A stretch of 64,000 nucleotides of DNA from Aulostomus chinensis (GCA_037954235.1 JBBMOA010000013.1:6976001-7040000), one strand, 5' to 3'. Shown: positions 35,920 through 47,932, counted from the stretch's first letter. Made by a program: numbers and translations. Notes: generated by a model not told the origin, from the letters alone.

Positions 35920-37120
35920 CGTTGGTGCTTGTGTCTCCATGTGGGAGGTCGTTCGTTGTCATTTGTGTTTGTGTTGCCGCTGCTTTTGTTCTGTTTGACT
36001 TTGATTTTTTGTTCTGGTTTCCCATCTCTCGTGTTACTGAGTAAATCAGATGTCAGTGCTCAACCAGAGACTCTGTTGTTGACCTGAGAGGTATTCATGA
36101 CTGATGATGTAGTGAAAACGGTGCTATGTTCACTACAAGATTTACTTTGTGTACTAAATATGACAGCCTCCCCTTTTAAACAGACAATAACAATAATAAT
36201 TCATAATAATATGAAACACCACAGTCTTGCAGTACCAAAGTGTACATATACTGTAGCCCGCAGGCATTCTCTATGCAAGCGTCAAGACTCCCATTGCTGT
36301 CTGTCCTCTGTGGGGCACAAGCGTGGTGTCTCAACTGATAGCTCTGCTGAACTTCATATGAACCAACTTCCCGTTAGTTTGAGTGAGTTGGTGTTGAGCT
36401 GCACCCACTAAACAAATGAATGGCTCGCAAATTCTGGCGTGTTCAGCACCAACCCAGGCACAGCTGACAGCAGCCATCAGGAACCAAACACAATCACTCA
36501 ACCTGACATATTAGCAAAAAATGTTTTTACCTCATTAAAATAACAGCCACACGGTGCTTCGTTGAGTAAATTTCATCAAAAATATCTTTCTTTCCCCATT
36601 TTTGAGATTGAAATGGTAGTTGTTGGCATATGTGGTTGTCAGTCATGAAAATGAATATGCTATGGTCTAAAATCACAACACCAAAAGAGGACTCTGTTGT
36701 CGTCTTTGTTTTATTTGCTTTACCCTGGGACTTGTTTTCCAATGAAGTGGGGTAGAAGTGATCGATTGGTGACATAATTATTGAAATTGTTCTAAGACTG
36801 AGCGGAATGCTACAGTTGTCAATGCTCCAGCTAGAGGCAGTGATAATAATTCAGTAGGTTTGGTGAAGTAAGGAGCACATGAAGGGCGACATCCGTCCTC
36901 TAAAGGTGGTTCTGTTTGCCACGGACAGGCTCTGGTTGTTAATCTGGTCAGACTTGGGCATAGTGGACTGATCAGAGCAATTAGTTGGTAACATGTTGCA
37001 ACTATTTTGAAGTTGTTCTGTCTTAGTGTCGGAACGTTCAAATAAGTTTGGTTCCTATCAGACAATCAGGTTTTCCTGGAGAAGGATTCTTTTTCAATGC
37101 TGCGTTCTTTCCTTTCATAG
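35920..37120. other. PIGG intron 7, right end: no recognised feature
   Basis: No exon or mobile element recognised. The acceptor for the next exon is TTCTTTCCTTTCATAG ending at 37120. Confidence 0.5.
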
Positions 37121-37524
37121 TCCCCACTGAGGACCGGCGAGGGGGAGTGGTCGCTGTCAGAGCTGGATCTTCTGCTGTTGGCTGGGACCGTGGGACACAC
37201 CCTCAGCCTAGCAGCCAGCAGCTTTGTAGAGGAGGAGCATCAAACCTGGTACTTTCTGCTCAGCACACTCTGCCTCGCCATCTTCCAGGATGTCTGTCGC
37301 AAGTACTTCAGAGAGAAGAGTGGTGATGAAGAGGTGGAAGAACATACCCTCCCCTCCAAACACTGTCATGCCTCAGCCTACCCCAAGGCAGAGATTTGCT
37401 CAGAGAAGTGGCTCGCTTTAGCCACGCCGCCCTTTACTCTGCTCTGCTGCCGGCTGCTGCGCTCCCTCAACCAGACCGGCGTGCAGTGGGCTCACCTGCC
37501 TGATGTAGGACACTGGCTGAACAG
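37121..37524 (+). CDS. pigg: PIGG exon (eighth visible): membrane domain
   Basis: One hundred thirty-four codons plus two bases; acceptor CCTTTCATAG, donor GTTAGC. It contains SLSELDLLLLAGTVGHTLSL, ASSFVEEEHQTWYFLLSTLC, LFCC-type hydrophobic stretch LATPPFTLLCCRLLRSLN and QTGVQWAHLPDVGHWLN, all near-invariant in vertebrate PIGG. The variable loop between the CRKYF and KWLAL blocks is shorter than in the human protein, as expected for an unconserved loop. The split Ser codon (AG then C) joins the next exon. Confidence 0.97.
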
Positions 37525-37782
37525 GTTAGCTTGAACATCAAAGCAGCATGTGTCTTACAAAACAGTCATATTGATTCATTCATGTAGTTGAGCCTCCAGA
37601 CACTAACGCAGCCATAAACATGTCAATTTAAAATAACTATTCGGACCAAAGAGTCTCATCATCAGTCCGACAGCTGACACAGAAGCTAGCTAGCTGTTGT
37701 TAACTCAAGACCACCTTCAGTATAAGGGACCTGCCCAGTTCCTCTAACAGACACCATGCTCAGAGTGTTTCACGTATATAGA

Positions 37783-38453
37783 CACACACATATATACAGT
37801 TTATATATGTGTATATCTATATCTATCTTTCTATCTATCTATCGATGGATGGATGGATGGATGGATGGATGGATAGATAGATAGACACACACATATATAT
37901 ACACACACACATATACGTACACACACATATATTTTATATATGTGTGTGTATATTTATATATATGTGTGTGTGCATGTGTATATTTATATATATGTGTGTG
38001 TGCGTATGTATATTTATATATATGTATGTGTGCGTATGTATATTTATATATATGTATGTGTGCGTATGTATATTTATATATATATATATGTATGTGTGTG
38101 TGTATATATATGTGTGTGCATGTGTGTATATATGTTTATGTATGTATATAGATATATGTGTGTATGTATTTATAGATATATATGTGTGTGTGTGTGTGTG
38201 TGTACATGTGTATATATAGATAATGTGTGTGTGCATGTGTGTACACGTGTGTGTGTGTGTATATATGTATATATATATGTATATATGTGTATATGTATAT
38301 ATATGTATATATGTATGTATATATATGTATGTGTGTATATATATGTATATATATGTATATATGTATATATATATGTATGTGTGTATATATGTGTATATAT
38401 ATGTGTATATGTATATATGTATGTGTGTATATATGTGTATATGTATGTATGTG

Positions 38454-38485
<32 letters not shown>

Positions 38486-38556
38486 TGTATGTATGTACGT
38501 ATGTATATATGTATGTATGTGTGTGTGTATATAAATAGAAATATATACATATATAC
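37783..38556. repeat. Long TATG/TG/TA compound microsatellite
   Basis: About 770 bp of alternating purine-pyrimidine sequence: TATATA, TGTGTG, TATG and GGAT/GATA blocks, with a 50-60-bp higher-order period near 37940-38080 (TATATTTATATATATGTGTG). Long frames of alternating Tyr/Ile/His or Cys/Val/Tyr on both strands are artefacts. Confidence 0.95.
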
Positions 38557-38567
38557 CATGGGCTGTG

Positions 38568-41125
38568 GTCGGGCCCAGCCTGAAATGGTGACATGGACTT
38601 GTCCCCCATGGACCCACCACCCACAGGAGGAACCAGAATGGTCCGGTGCATTGTGATTTGGGCAGCAGACCAAGGCCGGGCCCTTGAATGTCACCTCTCT
38701 GCCGGGGAAGGAGCCGGAGCTGGTGGAAGAGGTTGAGCATTACTAGCTAAATATAGTTGGCCTCACCTTGACACATAGCTCTGGGTCCAGAACCAAAGTC
38801 CTTGAGAGGGGTTGGGCTCTCTCCTTCACTGAGAGTTGAGGGTGAAAGGTGGAGGGCCAGGGTGGGCTTTTTGATGGCCCCCAGACTCTCTGCCTGTACG
38901 CTGGGGTTTTACAACGGTGGGCAAAAAAAGTTGTTTCCCTTCGCCTTTGGGTCGGGTGCGGGTGCTGACTGTTGTCTGCGCTTATGTGCCAAACAGCAGT
39001 TCAGAATACCCACCCTTTTGGAGCCCCTGGGAAGGGTGCTGGATGGTGCCACGACTGGGGACTCCATTGTCCTTCTGGGGGACTTCAACGCTCATGTGGG
39101 CAATGACAGGGTGACCTGGAGGAGCGTGAACAGGATGATCTTCAACTCCCACCTCCGGCAGAACTTTGACCGCATCCCAGGCGCAATGGGGGACATTGAG
39201 TTTGAATGGGCTATGTTCTGCTCTGCCATTGTCGAGGCGACTGTTGAGCTGTGGCTGTAAGGCACTGGCGCCGGTCACGGCGGTAATCCCCAAACCCGCT
39301 GGTGGACACCGGAGGAGAGCCGCCAGGCTGCAGAAGCAGGCCTACAGGGCATGGTTGGCCTGTGGGTCTCCAGAGGCAGCCGACCAGTATGGCAGGCCAA
39401 GCTGTGTGCAGCCACAGCGGTCGCCAAGGCAAAATCTCGGGCCTGGGAAGAGCTTGGTGAGGCCATGGAGAATCACTATTGGTTGGCTCCAAAAAGGTTC
39501 TGGCAAACCATCAGTCGCCTCAGGGGGGGTAGGAGGCAACTTGCCCACATTGTTTACAGTGGGGACGGGAGGCTGCTGACGTCAACCGGGAAGATAATTG
39601 GGGCGGTGGAAGGAACACTTTGAGGAACTCCGTAATCCCACCAACATGTGCTAAATGGAGGAAACGGGGGGGGGGGGGGGGGGTTGTCATCCAATCTCCA
39701 GGGCAGTTAAACAACTCCATCGTGGCAGAGCTCCGGGGGTGAATGAGAATCTTCCCTGGGTATCTCAAGGCTCTGGATGTTGTGGGGCTGTCTTGGTTGA
39801 CACGTCTCTGCAACATTGCATGGACATCAGGGGTGTTGCCTTTGGAGTGGCAGACCAGGGTGGTAGTTCCCATTTTTAAGAAAGAGGACCAGAGGGTGTG
39901 TTCCAACTATCAGGGTGTCACACTCTTCAGCCTCCCTGGTAAGGTATACGCCACGGTACTGGAGAGGAGGGTCAGGGCGATAGTCAATCCTTAGTTCGAG
40001 GAGGAGCAATGTGGTTTTCATCCCAGCCGTGGAACCATGGATCAGCTCTTCACCCTCGCTAGGGTGCTGGAGGGGGCATGGGAGTTTGCCCAACCAGTCC
40101 ACATGTGATTTGTGGATCTGGAGAAGGCTTATGACCGTGTTTCCAGGAGCAGCCTGTGGGGGTACTCTGAGAGTATGGGGTGGATGGCCCCTTACAAAGG
40201 GTCAACCAGTCTTTCTACCGGAGGAATGAGAGTCTGGTTCACGTTGCCAGCAGTAAGTTAGACTTGCTCCCTGTGAAAGTTGGACTCCGCCAAGGCTGCC
40301 TTTTGTCACGGGTTCTGTTCATAACTTTTATGGACAGAATTTCTCAACGCAGCCGGTCGGTGGAGGGGGTCGAGTTTGGTGGTGGGAGGATGTCGTCTCT
40401 GCTTTTTGCGGACAAGGTGGTCCTCTGAGCTCCATCAAATCACGACCTTCAGCTCTTGCTGGGACAGTTCGCAGCCAAATGTGAAGCGGCAAGGATGAGA
40501 ATCAGCACCTCCAAGTCTTAGGCCATGGTGCTCAGCTGGAAAAGGGTGGTCTGCCCACTCCAGGTTGGGGGGAGGTCCTGCCTCAGGTGGAGGAGTTTAA
40601 GTATCTCAGGGTCTTGTTCACAATTGAGGGTAGAATGGAGCGGGAGATTGACAGGTGGATTGGGGCGGCATCCGTAGTGATGCGGGTGCTAAACCAGTCC
40701 GTTGTGGTGAAGAGGGAGCTTAGCCAAAAGGCGAGGCTCTCGATTTACCGGGCAGTCTGCGTTCCAACCTTCACCTGTGGTCATGAGGTTTTGGCGATGA
40801 CCGAAAGAACAAGATGGCGAATACAAGCGGCTGAAATGATTTTCCTCCTCAGGGAGAATGGGCTCTCCCTTAGAGACAGGGTGAGAAGCTCAGTCGTTCA
40901 GGAGGGACTCAGAGTAGAGCTGCTGCTCCTCCATGTAGAGGAGTCAGTGGAGGTGGTTCAGGCATCTGGTGAGGACGCCTCCCTCAGGAGGTTTTCCAGG
41001 CATGTCTGACCAGGAGGAGGCCTTGGGGCTGACCCAGGACACGCTGGAGGGAGACGACAGTCTGGGCTTCCTTGCTGAGGCTGCTGCCCCTGTGACCCTG
41101 ACCAACCGGATTAGCGAAAGACAAT
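38568..41125 (+). mobile_element. RTE-like non-LTR retrotransposon, inactive
   Basis: In order: 5' leader (from about 38568), endonuclease start LPGKEPELVEEVEHY, GDSIVLLGDFNAHVGND, a deletion joining TWRSVNR to FNSHLRQNFDRIPG, linker FWQTISRLRGG, then reverse transcriptase blocks LDVVGLSWLTRLCNIAWTSG, YQGVTLFSLPGKVYATVLER, FVDLEKAYDRV, VGLRQGCLLSRVLFITFMDR and SLLFADKVVL. The catalytic FADD box is FADK here. The C-terminal thumb and endonuclease-like end (TERTRWRIQAAEM, RVRSSVVQEGLRVELLLL) follow. Many stops and an 18-G run (39666-39683) confirm it is dead. It directly adjoins the long microsatellite. Confidence 0.87.
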
Positions 41126-42003
41126 GACCACACACAAATAGATAGATAGATACAATATACACACACACACACACACATAATACATGTGAGGAGAAGTGGC
41201 AGAGTGTTAGACAGCACATTAGCAACCCCACAGTGTGTCCATATTCTGCATCTCAGTCCTACGAGTCCAGCAGGTCACAGTAACCTGATACAACCCTTTG
41301 GGTGGAGCCCTAGGACTAGTAGAGGTATTGCGAAAAGTACAGGTGTTAATATATACAAGAATTCTTTTTTGGACACATTTGGAAGTGAGACCCTAACAAA
41401 CCCTTTTACCTAGATTTTTTTATAGCTTTCAGAAATCACAAATAGAATTCTGTGTTTCTTCAGACTGCAAAAAAATGGATCTCCCAAGAAGGTTTTGATT
41501 GTTTGAGAACCATTAATATTCTGTCAACCTCACAGGGTCTGGGATTATGGTTACTTCTTTAACATGCATGCCATTGTAGAGTAGAGATGTGGATTCAACC
41601 CTTTTCCCTGTCCAGCGCTGCCCTTTTCTCCTACCTGCTCTGACTGTTGCCTGGATAATGAGATCTTGATCACATTCTGCCTCACCTCGTCTCCAAGTGC
41701 TCAACTCCTCTTCTGTCTGATCCAGCTAACAACAAAATATTTCCAACTTTGATAGGTCCTTTTAGGTCTGACTTGCTGTCCGTGCTTAGTGTGGTTTAAT
41801 TTCAGCATGTAGCTTTACATCCAATGGACCTTTTAAGTTCTGAGGCTTTCTCTGGGTTTCGCCATTTGACCGACAGCACTTCATCTCATCAAACTGATTG
41901 TCACTTATCTTCAGCCTCATTAATGAGAAAATACAAACATTTTAGTTTTAAATGAAATTCAGTTTGGACATAAACTGAAGCTCTTTTGTGTGCCTCCCTG
42001 CAG
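41126..42003. other. PIGG intron 8, right end: no recognised feature
   Basis: A short GATA run and (CA)n near 41137-41176 mark the tail beyond the LINE. The rest holds nothing recognised. The acceptor for the next exon is TTTGTGTGCCTCCCTGCAG. Confidence 0.5.
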
Positions 42004-42195
42004 CTCTGAACACAAAGTGCTCCTCTCCCTGCTTGCTGTGTTCTGCCTGCTTCTGATCTACGTCCTGGTCCAAAGACGCTGCTCATGGGTGTCCAAAGTT
42101 GCCCTCGCTCTTGGACTGTTGGGTGTCTACAGCTACCGGGCAGCTGTCGGCAACGTCTTGTTTCCTTGGCAACACCCTGGTCAAAATATGTCCAA
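42004..42195 (+). CDS. pigg: PIGG exon (ninth visible): membrane domain
   Basis: One base finishing a Ser codon, 63 codons and two bases; acceptor CCCTGCAG, donor GTAAGT. Encodes SEHKVLLSLLAVFCLLLIYV, LVQRRCSWVSKVALALGLLG, VYSYRAAVGNVLFPW and ends in a split Lys codon. Two hydrophobic helices flank the conserved VQRRCS loop. A frame that reads through the donor closes five codons on and is not coding. Confidence 0.97.
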
Positions 42196-43129
42196 GTAAG
42201 TTTTCGTGAATGTCTTGACCATGACGTGATTCGCCCTATCAGCTGCTGTCCCTGGTTAGTGAGTTGACCAGAAGAGTAGGGTACTGGTTATACTGGGGTT
42301 CAGCTACATAACTGTATGGGCCGTAGAGTCAGACCTATAATATTTTTGTCATTACGAAGCAGTGTGTGATTTTTAGTTGAATTTCTTTTTGACTGAAATT
42401 TTTCCGCCAACGATGACATGTTTCTTGGGATCTGTACCGAACCAGTATTCTTCCATTGCTGCGGCACCACAGTGTGTCATTTATAATGGTTTGTTGTGAC
42501 CCTCATCAAAGAAATGCTGCTCCAGCGATTTAGACCTTATTTGATGGATGGTGCAGCCCCTTCTGAACAGATCTGGATCCATATTGACCTACTGTAAATC
42601 CCTCCAGCCAGTGTCCCCTCCCGTCCAGGAGCCTCCACAGTCTCCTCCATTTAATTAATTACAGCTGCATCGGACAATCTATGACTGCAGGACCAAATTA
42701 GCATCTAGTAAGAAATGAAGCCAACACAGTCTGTTGGAACAGTGAGTCTGTTAGGAAGCAGAACTGGAAAAAGAGTTGTGATAGTGTGTTATAGATTAAC
42801 CCGGTACATTTTTGACATGCATCAATCCAATCCAAGTATGGATGCACAGCCTCTCAACACGCTCCGTGAAATAACAACAGGCAGAAGTAACAGCATTCTG
42901 TACCAGGTTGACCATCTGGTTGTTTCTATCATCAGTAGCCCTCCAAATCACACACAGAATGAATGCGTGAATGAAGTTTATTTTGATTTATTTACAAAAT
43001 AACAAACTAATAGATCAAAACAAATATGGCTTCTCAAGTTCAAGAGCAAGCAGTGTGTAAGCCAAAGCCAGAGCTTATAGACAACCACCTCTCTTCTGTC
43101 ACAAAACCATAGTCGTAAAGACTAACCTG
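42196..43129. other. PIGG intron 9, left end: no recognised feature
   Basis: Ordinary intron sequence up to a degenerate antisense LINE. The open frame at 42715-43002 has no recognised domain. Confidence 0.45.
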
Positions 43130-43800
43130 GTAATGGCAAGAACACAGCAGTAAAGCTGAGTGTGGACATTTTGGCTTTGACATAGTTTATGTGGGATTTC
43201 CAGCTTAGTTTATTGTCAAATATGACATCTAAAAGTTTGGTTTCAAACACTATCAAATTCAGCTTAATTTTTTACAATTTTTCTGTGAATGTTTGATGCC
43301 TGATTTAAAAAAAATTATGCTTTTTTTTCCCAAGGTGAAGAGATCATTTATTTGAATCTCACCATTATTTCATTTCATTTCAACCAAACATTTGTTATTG
43401 AGATACCAAATGAACAGCAACAGTCCAGGTACTGGACCCTGCAGCACCCATGCAACCTTTTAATAATTTTAATATTTTGTGGTCAGCGGCGTCAAATGCT
43501 TTTTTCTAAATTAAGGAATATCCCACCAGCACACTTGCATGCCTCAGCAGCATGAGTAAACGTGCTACTAAATCCTGTGGTGCGTGTGGTGGCTCGTTTT
43601 TTTCTGAATCCATATTGCTGCTCACAGAGGACATTGTGCTTGGAAGTGAAATGGTTTAGCCTCCTTATAGATGCCTTTTTCCAAAACCTTTGAGAACAGT
43701 GATACCAGTGAGAGAGGTCTATAACTTACAGACACGCGTGTTACCAGATTTGTGAACAGGGGGTTACTGCGGCCTTTGCATTTGTTTGGGAAATTTACCA
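43130..43800 (-). mobile_element. Old antisense LINE remnant (reverse transcriptase)
   Basis: Reading the minus strand from about 43800, with frameshifts, gives NPLFTNLVTRVSVSYRPLSL, VSLFSKVLEKGIYK and, further on, LLDVIFDNKLSWKSHINYV, which follow the order of an L2/CR1-type reverse transcriptase. Numerous stops and gaps show that it is old. Borders are approximate. Confidence 0.55.
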
Positions 43801-44127
43801 CAGTACAGGTCTAACAATACAGTCAGCAATTGTTTTAATCAAAACATATCAAAACCAGAACAATCAGATGAGTTTTTTATTTTTAGTGTTATGTACAACA
43901 TCAATTATTTCTTTTTCATCAGTTTGTCTAATGAACACTGAATGAGTATTTATGTCAATAAGATTATTATTTGTACTCGTCTGTGCTATTCAGAGGGAAA
44001 ATGTAATTTGACTAAAGCCTCCTGCTTGACAAATATTCATTAAATTTATCTGCTGTCAGTTTATTTCCCATAATTACATGTCACATTATTGTCAAAATAA
44101 AATAATGTGGATAGTTCCTGGAGCCAC

Positions 44128-45360
44128 TAGAGGAGGGTTAAAAATGTCTATATACCGATATTTTATCAATATACATTTGTAGGAAAGATTATCGATGAAT
44201 AAATCCCAGTATCAATCTTTTAAAATGCAATAGATTTTACCCGTTTATTTTTTTGTTTTTGTTTGCCCCTTTAGTCTCGCGTGGTTTAGTGCGTAGTCCA
44301 ACGTTACTGCAGTCAGATTATCAGATCTCGCGAGATCCAGGCCATGTGCCTCCGATCAGAGAACAACAAGATGGCGGAAGCGCAACTTTAATATCCGGCA
44401 AATTTAAGAGCCGATGTCTGGCAGCACTTCGGCTTTAAGAAACGAGAAAACTGCGCCCAACTTGACAAAAATAATGCTGTCATGATGCCAAATGTGCAAA
44501 GTAGAAGTTAAGTACAACGGAAATACTACTACTCTCTGGAGCCATGTGACGAGGCATCACCCAGAGTACACTCAGCAACCAGGAAACTACAAGTCACTGC
44601 AACAACCCTCGCTGGAGAAAGAATTTGGAACCAAGTTTCCATCCACGCCTCCACGTGCAGAGAACATCACTTCGGCTCTGGCAATTTTGATCTGCAAGGA
44701 TCTGAGACCATCCTGAGTGGTAGAAAATGTAGGCTTCAGACCCCTCGTCCAGACACTGGAGCCACGCTATGTGCTACCGACACGGAAACAACTGAGTCAA
44801 GTCCCAATCTCAAAGATGTTCAGAGATGTTAAAAACAACGTCGCAACTGCACTGAAATCAGCAGAGAGAGTTGCCATCGCTTGTGACAGCTGGACAAGCA
44901 GAGCTACGATTCCTACTTGACCATCACCTCTCAGTACACTGACAGTCACTGGTCCCTCATGTCCCACGTTGACAAACGCGGGTGATTGAAGCTCGCCACA
45001 CCGCGAGTCATCCTGCTGAGCTGCTGACGGTTTGTGGAAGTCTAAGTTGCCCTTTTGTTTTGAATGACGGTCGTATATTTAAATAAAAAGTGCATGATGT
45101 TGTATAACTATTGTTTAATGGTCAGTTCTCAGTGTAAATATTAATATTTAATGATGCAGCAGGGTAGAGGGTTACTTTTACAATTGAATTTACAGCATGA
45201 GTCCTTTGAGAAGCTCTTCCATTACCAAAGCAAAATTGGTATTGTAACTAAAATATCGTATCGTATACTGGATCGAATCGTATCGGAAATCGTATCGACT
45301 TGGGACCTAGTGTATCGGAATCGTATCGTATCAGGAGGTCAGTGGTGATACCCAGCTCTA
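44128..45360 (+). mobile_element. hAT element copy 1 (1,233 bp), BED-finger transposase remnant, no target duplication
   Basis: Ends are TAGAGGAGGG and, reversed, TAGAGCTGGG. Inside, CQMCKVEVKYNGNTTTLWSH and the next residues VTRHHPEY form a BED zinc finger (Cys-x2-Cys, His), then ICKDLRPS, stop, VVENVGFRPLVQTLEPRYVL and AIACDSWTSRAT, all typical of ZBED-like hAT transposases. The catalytic part and dimerisation domain are missing. About 20 substitutions and no net indel separate it from copy 2 at 59926. The left flank is AGTTCCTGGAGCCAC as in copy 2, but the right flank is GTCGTGAC, so no 8-bp duplication exists here. Confidence 0.85.
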
Positions 45361-45530
45361 GTCGTGACTGGTGACCCGTCCAGGGTGAAGGCTACTGGGA
45401 TAGGCTCCACCCCCACCACCCTTAACAGGAGAAGAGGGATGGATGGATGGAGGGATAGACGGATGGATGGATGAATGAATGGAGGGGACGGATGGATGAT
45501 GGATGGATGGAGGGAGGGAGTTTCTGTAAT
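45361..45530. repeat. Fish dispersed repeat tail with GGAT repeats
   Basis: GACTGGTGACCCGTCCAGGG, TGGGATAGGCTCCACCCCCA and CCCTTAACAGGAGAAGAGGG followed by about 80 bp of GGATGGAT. The same module occurs in reverse orientation at 56318-56400. Confidence 0.7.
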
Positions 45531-45927
45531 GTTATTATATGACTGTTTACTATATCTCATAATACTCGTTATTTTTTTCTTTACTCTTACATTCTTTGTC
45601 AGCGTCCTTTCTTCTAGGTTTCAGTAACTCCGTATTTGATTTTTTTTTATCATAACAAGCATTTTATATTCCCTTTTTATCCACGGTTTTCGCGCATATT
45701 TTCTTTTTTACTTTATTAAAAGAGGACAATGGTTTATCGTTATATGACTCATCTACTTCTGCAACACAAATTTTTCTCAAATTCTGATTAAACAAATCCA
45801 CCCTAAGATGGTGATTGGCATATTCTGTTATTTGTCTTCTAAAATTCCTGGTTTTTATCATTATTTCTGTACTGAACTCAAAAGATACAAATACAGGCAG
45901 ATTACCACTGATGTCATGTATGAGTAG
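45531..45927. other. PIGG intron 9: no recognised feature
   Basis: AT-rich sequence with no assigned element; the minus-strand open frame at 45664-45861 is unsupported. Confidence 0.4.
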
Positions 45928-46129
45928 TCAAGTCCAGTCTGGTTTATTTGTGTGTCACCAAATCCCAACCAAAGTTCTGTCCTGACTCTGTCCAAGTAGA
46001 GCAGGTCCAGCACCTCCCTCCTTCAATGAACCTCCACCCAACAATTCTCCATCAGCAAGCACATCCTGCAACAGCAGCCACCAGAACCTTCCTTTACCAG
46101 CAGGAAGGTGGAGCAGATCCAGGATCAGT

Positions 46130-46545
46130 GGGGACGGAGAGAGAGCAGGAGAGCAGGACAGAGACAAAGACAGAAAATGGAGGAGGACAGAGAGACAGAA
46201 GGAAAGAGAGGGACAGAGATGAAGAGAGAGAGAAAGGAGGAGAGACTGATGGACAGAGACAAAGACAGAGAATGGAGGAAGACAGAGAGACAGAAGGAGA
46301 GAGAGGGACAGAGATAAAGAGATAGAGAAAGGAGGAGAGACTGATGGACAGAGACAAAGACAGAGAATGGAAGGAGACAGAGAGACAGAAGGAGAGAGAG
46401 GGACAGAGATAGAGAGAAAGGAGGAGAGACTGATGGACAGAGACAAAGACAGAGAATGGTGGGAGACAGAGAGACAGAAGGAGAGAGAGGGACAGAGATA
46501 AAGAGAGAGAGAAAGGAGGAGAGACTGATGGACAGACAGGGACGT
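46130..46545. repeat. About 95-bp purine-rich tandem array, 4 to 5 copies
   Basis: The landmark GGACAGAGACAAAGACAGA starts near 46156, 46251, 46346 and 46435, with a last partial near 46529; spacings are 89-95 bp. Each unit carries GAGAGACTGATGGACAG. Open frames on both strands are artefacts. The array lies inside LINE 3' UTR sequence and seems to have grown from it. Confidence 0.85.
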
Positions 46546-46562
46546 GAGCAGGTGGAGCTACG

Positions 46563-47393
46563 CAGTGTTGGGAAAGTTCATTTTCTACATGAACTAGTTC
46601 AAAGTTCAGTTTTTAGATTTTAAAATGAACTAGTTCAGTTCAAAGTTCATAATTCTAAATTTTGAACTGAGTTCCCAGTTCTAAAAATGAACTGGTCCAG
46701 TTCTTTTTTCCCGAATGTTGCTTTGAGCACTTATTTTTTAAAATGCCTGCTCCAGCCCATGGAGGACCACAGACAGCAGCTCAGTTCTACCAAGGCAACA
46801 AGGCGTCAGCCTGCATCTTCATCTTCAACTTTGTGTCCTTCTACCTCCTTTATTTACCTGCACAACCCTTGAAAGGCTCCCCGGTGCTTCAGTTCAATTT
46901 GCCGTTTCAGCTTTGCGGTGGATGCGACTGAAGTGCGTATTTTCTTTTTGAAACCCGGCGAGCAAAGTTTGCACAGAAATGTAAGAGTTTTTCCTGTCTT
47001 CCTGGACTTTGTCATAAAACTCGTTTAAATGACCGTCAAACGCAGCCTTGCTGGTTTGTGGAGTCGAGTTCCGTCTTGTCTGTGGGCTGGAACTACACGC
47101 TGCTCCTGCCGCCTCCTCCATGCTGCTTTCAGTTTTGATGACGCGTGCGGCGGCGCGACACTGGTGGCTGTCGTTGCCAGATTGGGTTTTTTCCGCGATA
47201 TATTAAGAGGTGTTTACGGAGTTTTTTCAGCCAGATTTTCACCTGAAATCTGGTACCCCGCTGAACGAAGATGAACGAGAGAGCGAACCGTTCACAGACA
47301 CCAGATGGAACGTGTTCACAGTAGCGTTCACTCGGCAGCAGGGCTGTACGTTCATTCACGATCGTTCAGTGAACGCCCTCAGGCACGACACTG
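46563..47393. mobile_element. Non-autonomous hAT element, 831 bp, perfect 8-bp target duplication
   Basis: Left end CAGTGTTGGGAAAGTTCATT, a terminus I know from fish hAT elements; reversed right end CAGTGTCGTG. Perfect duplications GAGCTACG lie at 46555-46562 and 47394-47401. Subterminal GAACTAGTTCA and TTCACTGAAC-type motifs repeat near both ends. No transposase was recognised. The uninterrupted target is present in an inverted copy at 47933-48018, which confirms both boundaries. Confidence 0.92.
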
Positions 47394-47737
47394 GAGCTAC
47401 GGGTGGCAGCTTGAGCCTCTTCAGGTCTCCAGCCTCCTCCAGCAGCATCAGGATCTGGGATGAGGGGAGCCCGAAGGCTCCAGAAAAGAGTAAGCGCCCA
47501 GCTACAATCCCCTTAAGGACATCAGTAAATGTTTTGTCAGTGAGTGTAGCAGTGTTTGAGTGTGTGTTTGAAGGATGTAATTCCATGCAAAACATTGTAT
47601 TTTGAAAGTTCATTGTTTGCATTTGACCGTGGGGATGTTCTTGCACTCCCCTCCTAAAGTCTTGGAACAGCGAGGCAAATTCCTTTGTTTTTGCTGTAGA
47701 CTGAAAACATGTGAGTTTGATATCAGAAGAAGAATAT

Positions 47738-47930
47738 GAGACACAAGATCAACTCTTCAGCTTTTATTTTACCTGGGCAACAAAACACACTTGTTAGTCA
47801 AATGTTCCAATACTTTTGCTCACATGAAAAATGGGTGTGTTCCAACAAAAGGTGACATCTCCTAAATTGTGTGTCAGATCCAGATGTAAATACCTGGAAA
47901 TAAAAGCTGAAAAGTTGAGCTTTGTGTCTC
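47738..47930. mobile_element. 193-bp inverted-repeat DNA element
   Basis: GAGACACAAGATCAACTCTT followed by CAGCTTTTATTT (47738-47769) is mirrored at 47897-47930 with a few mismatches. The right half, with ATGGGTGTGTTCCAACAAAA and GGTGACATCTCCTAAATTGT, is a sequence I recognise from repeated vertebrate DNA transposons, possibly Tc1/mariner-like. Class assignment is tentative. Confidence 0.6.
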
Positions 47931-47932
47931 AG

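Larger units (their letters stand above)
45928..47489 (-). mobile_element. L2-like LINE 3' UTR fragment with internal expansion and hAT insertion
   Basis: From AGTCAAGTC at 45928 the plus strand reads CAATGAACCTCCACCCAACA, GCAGATCCAGGATCAGTGGG, as in the LINE at 56652. It then enters a purine-rich tandem array and resumes at GGGACGTGAGCAGGTGGAGC, is cut by a hAT (46563-47393), and resumes with GAGCCTCTTCAGGTCTCCAG and AGGATCTGGGATGAGGGG. No coding part is present. Confidence 0.75.

Noticed and set aside
35268..36044. 258-codon plus-strand frame and 225-codon minus-strand frame
   Set aside because: Both are produced by a 12-bp tandem repeat; the peptide is pure repeat with no start context, domain or splice support.
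37934..38740. Overlapping frames of 170-268 codons on both strands
   Set aside because: They run through a TATG/TG/TA microsatellite and encode only alternating Tyr, Ile, His, Thr or Val, Cys, Met.
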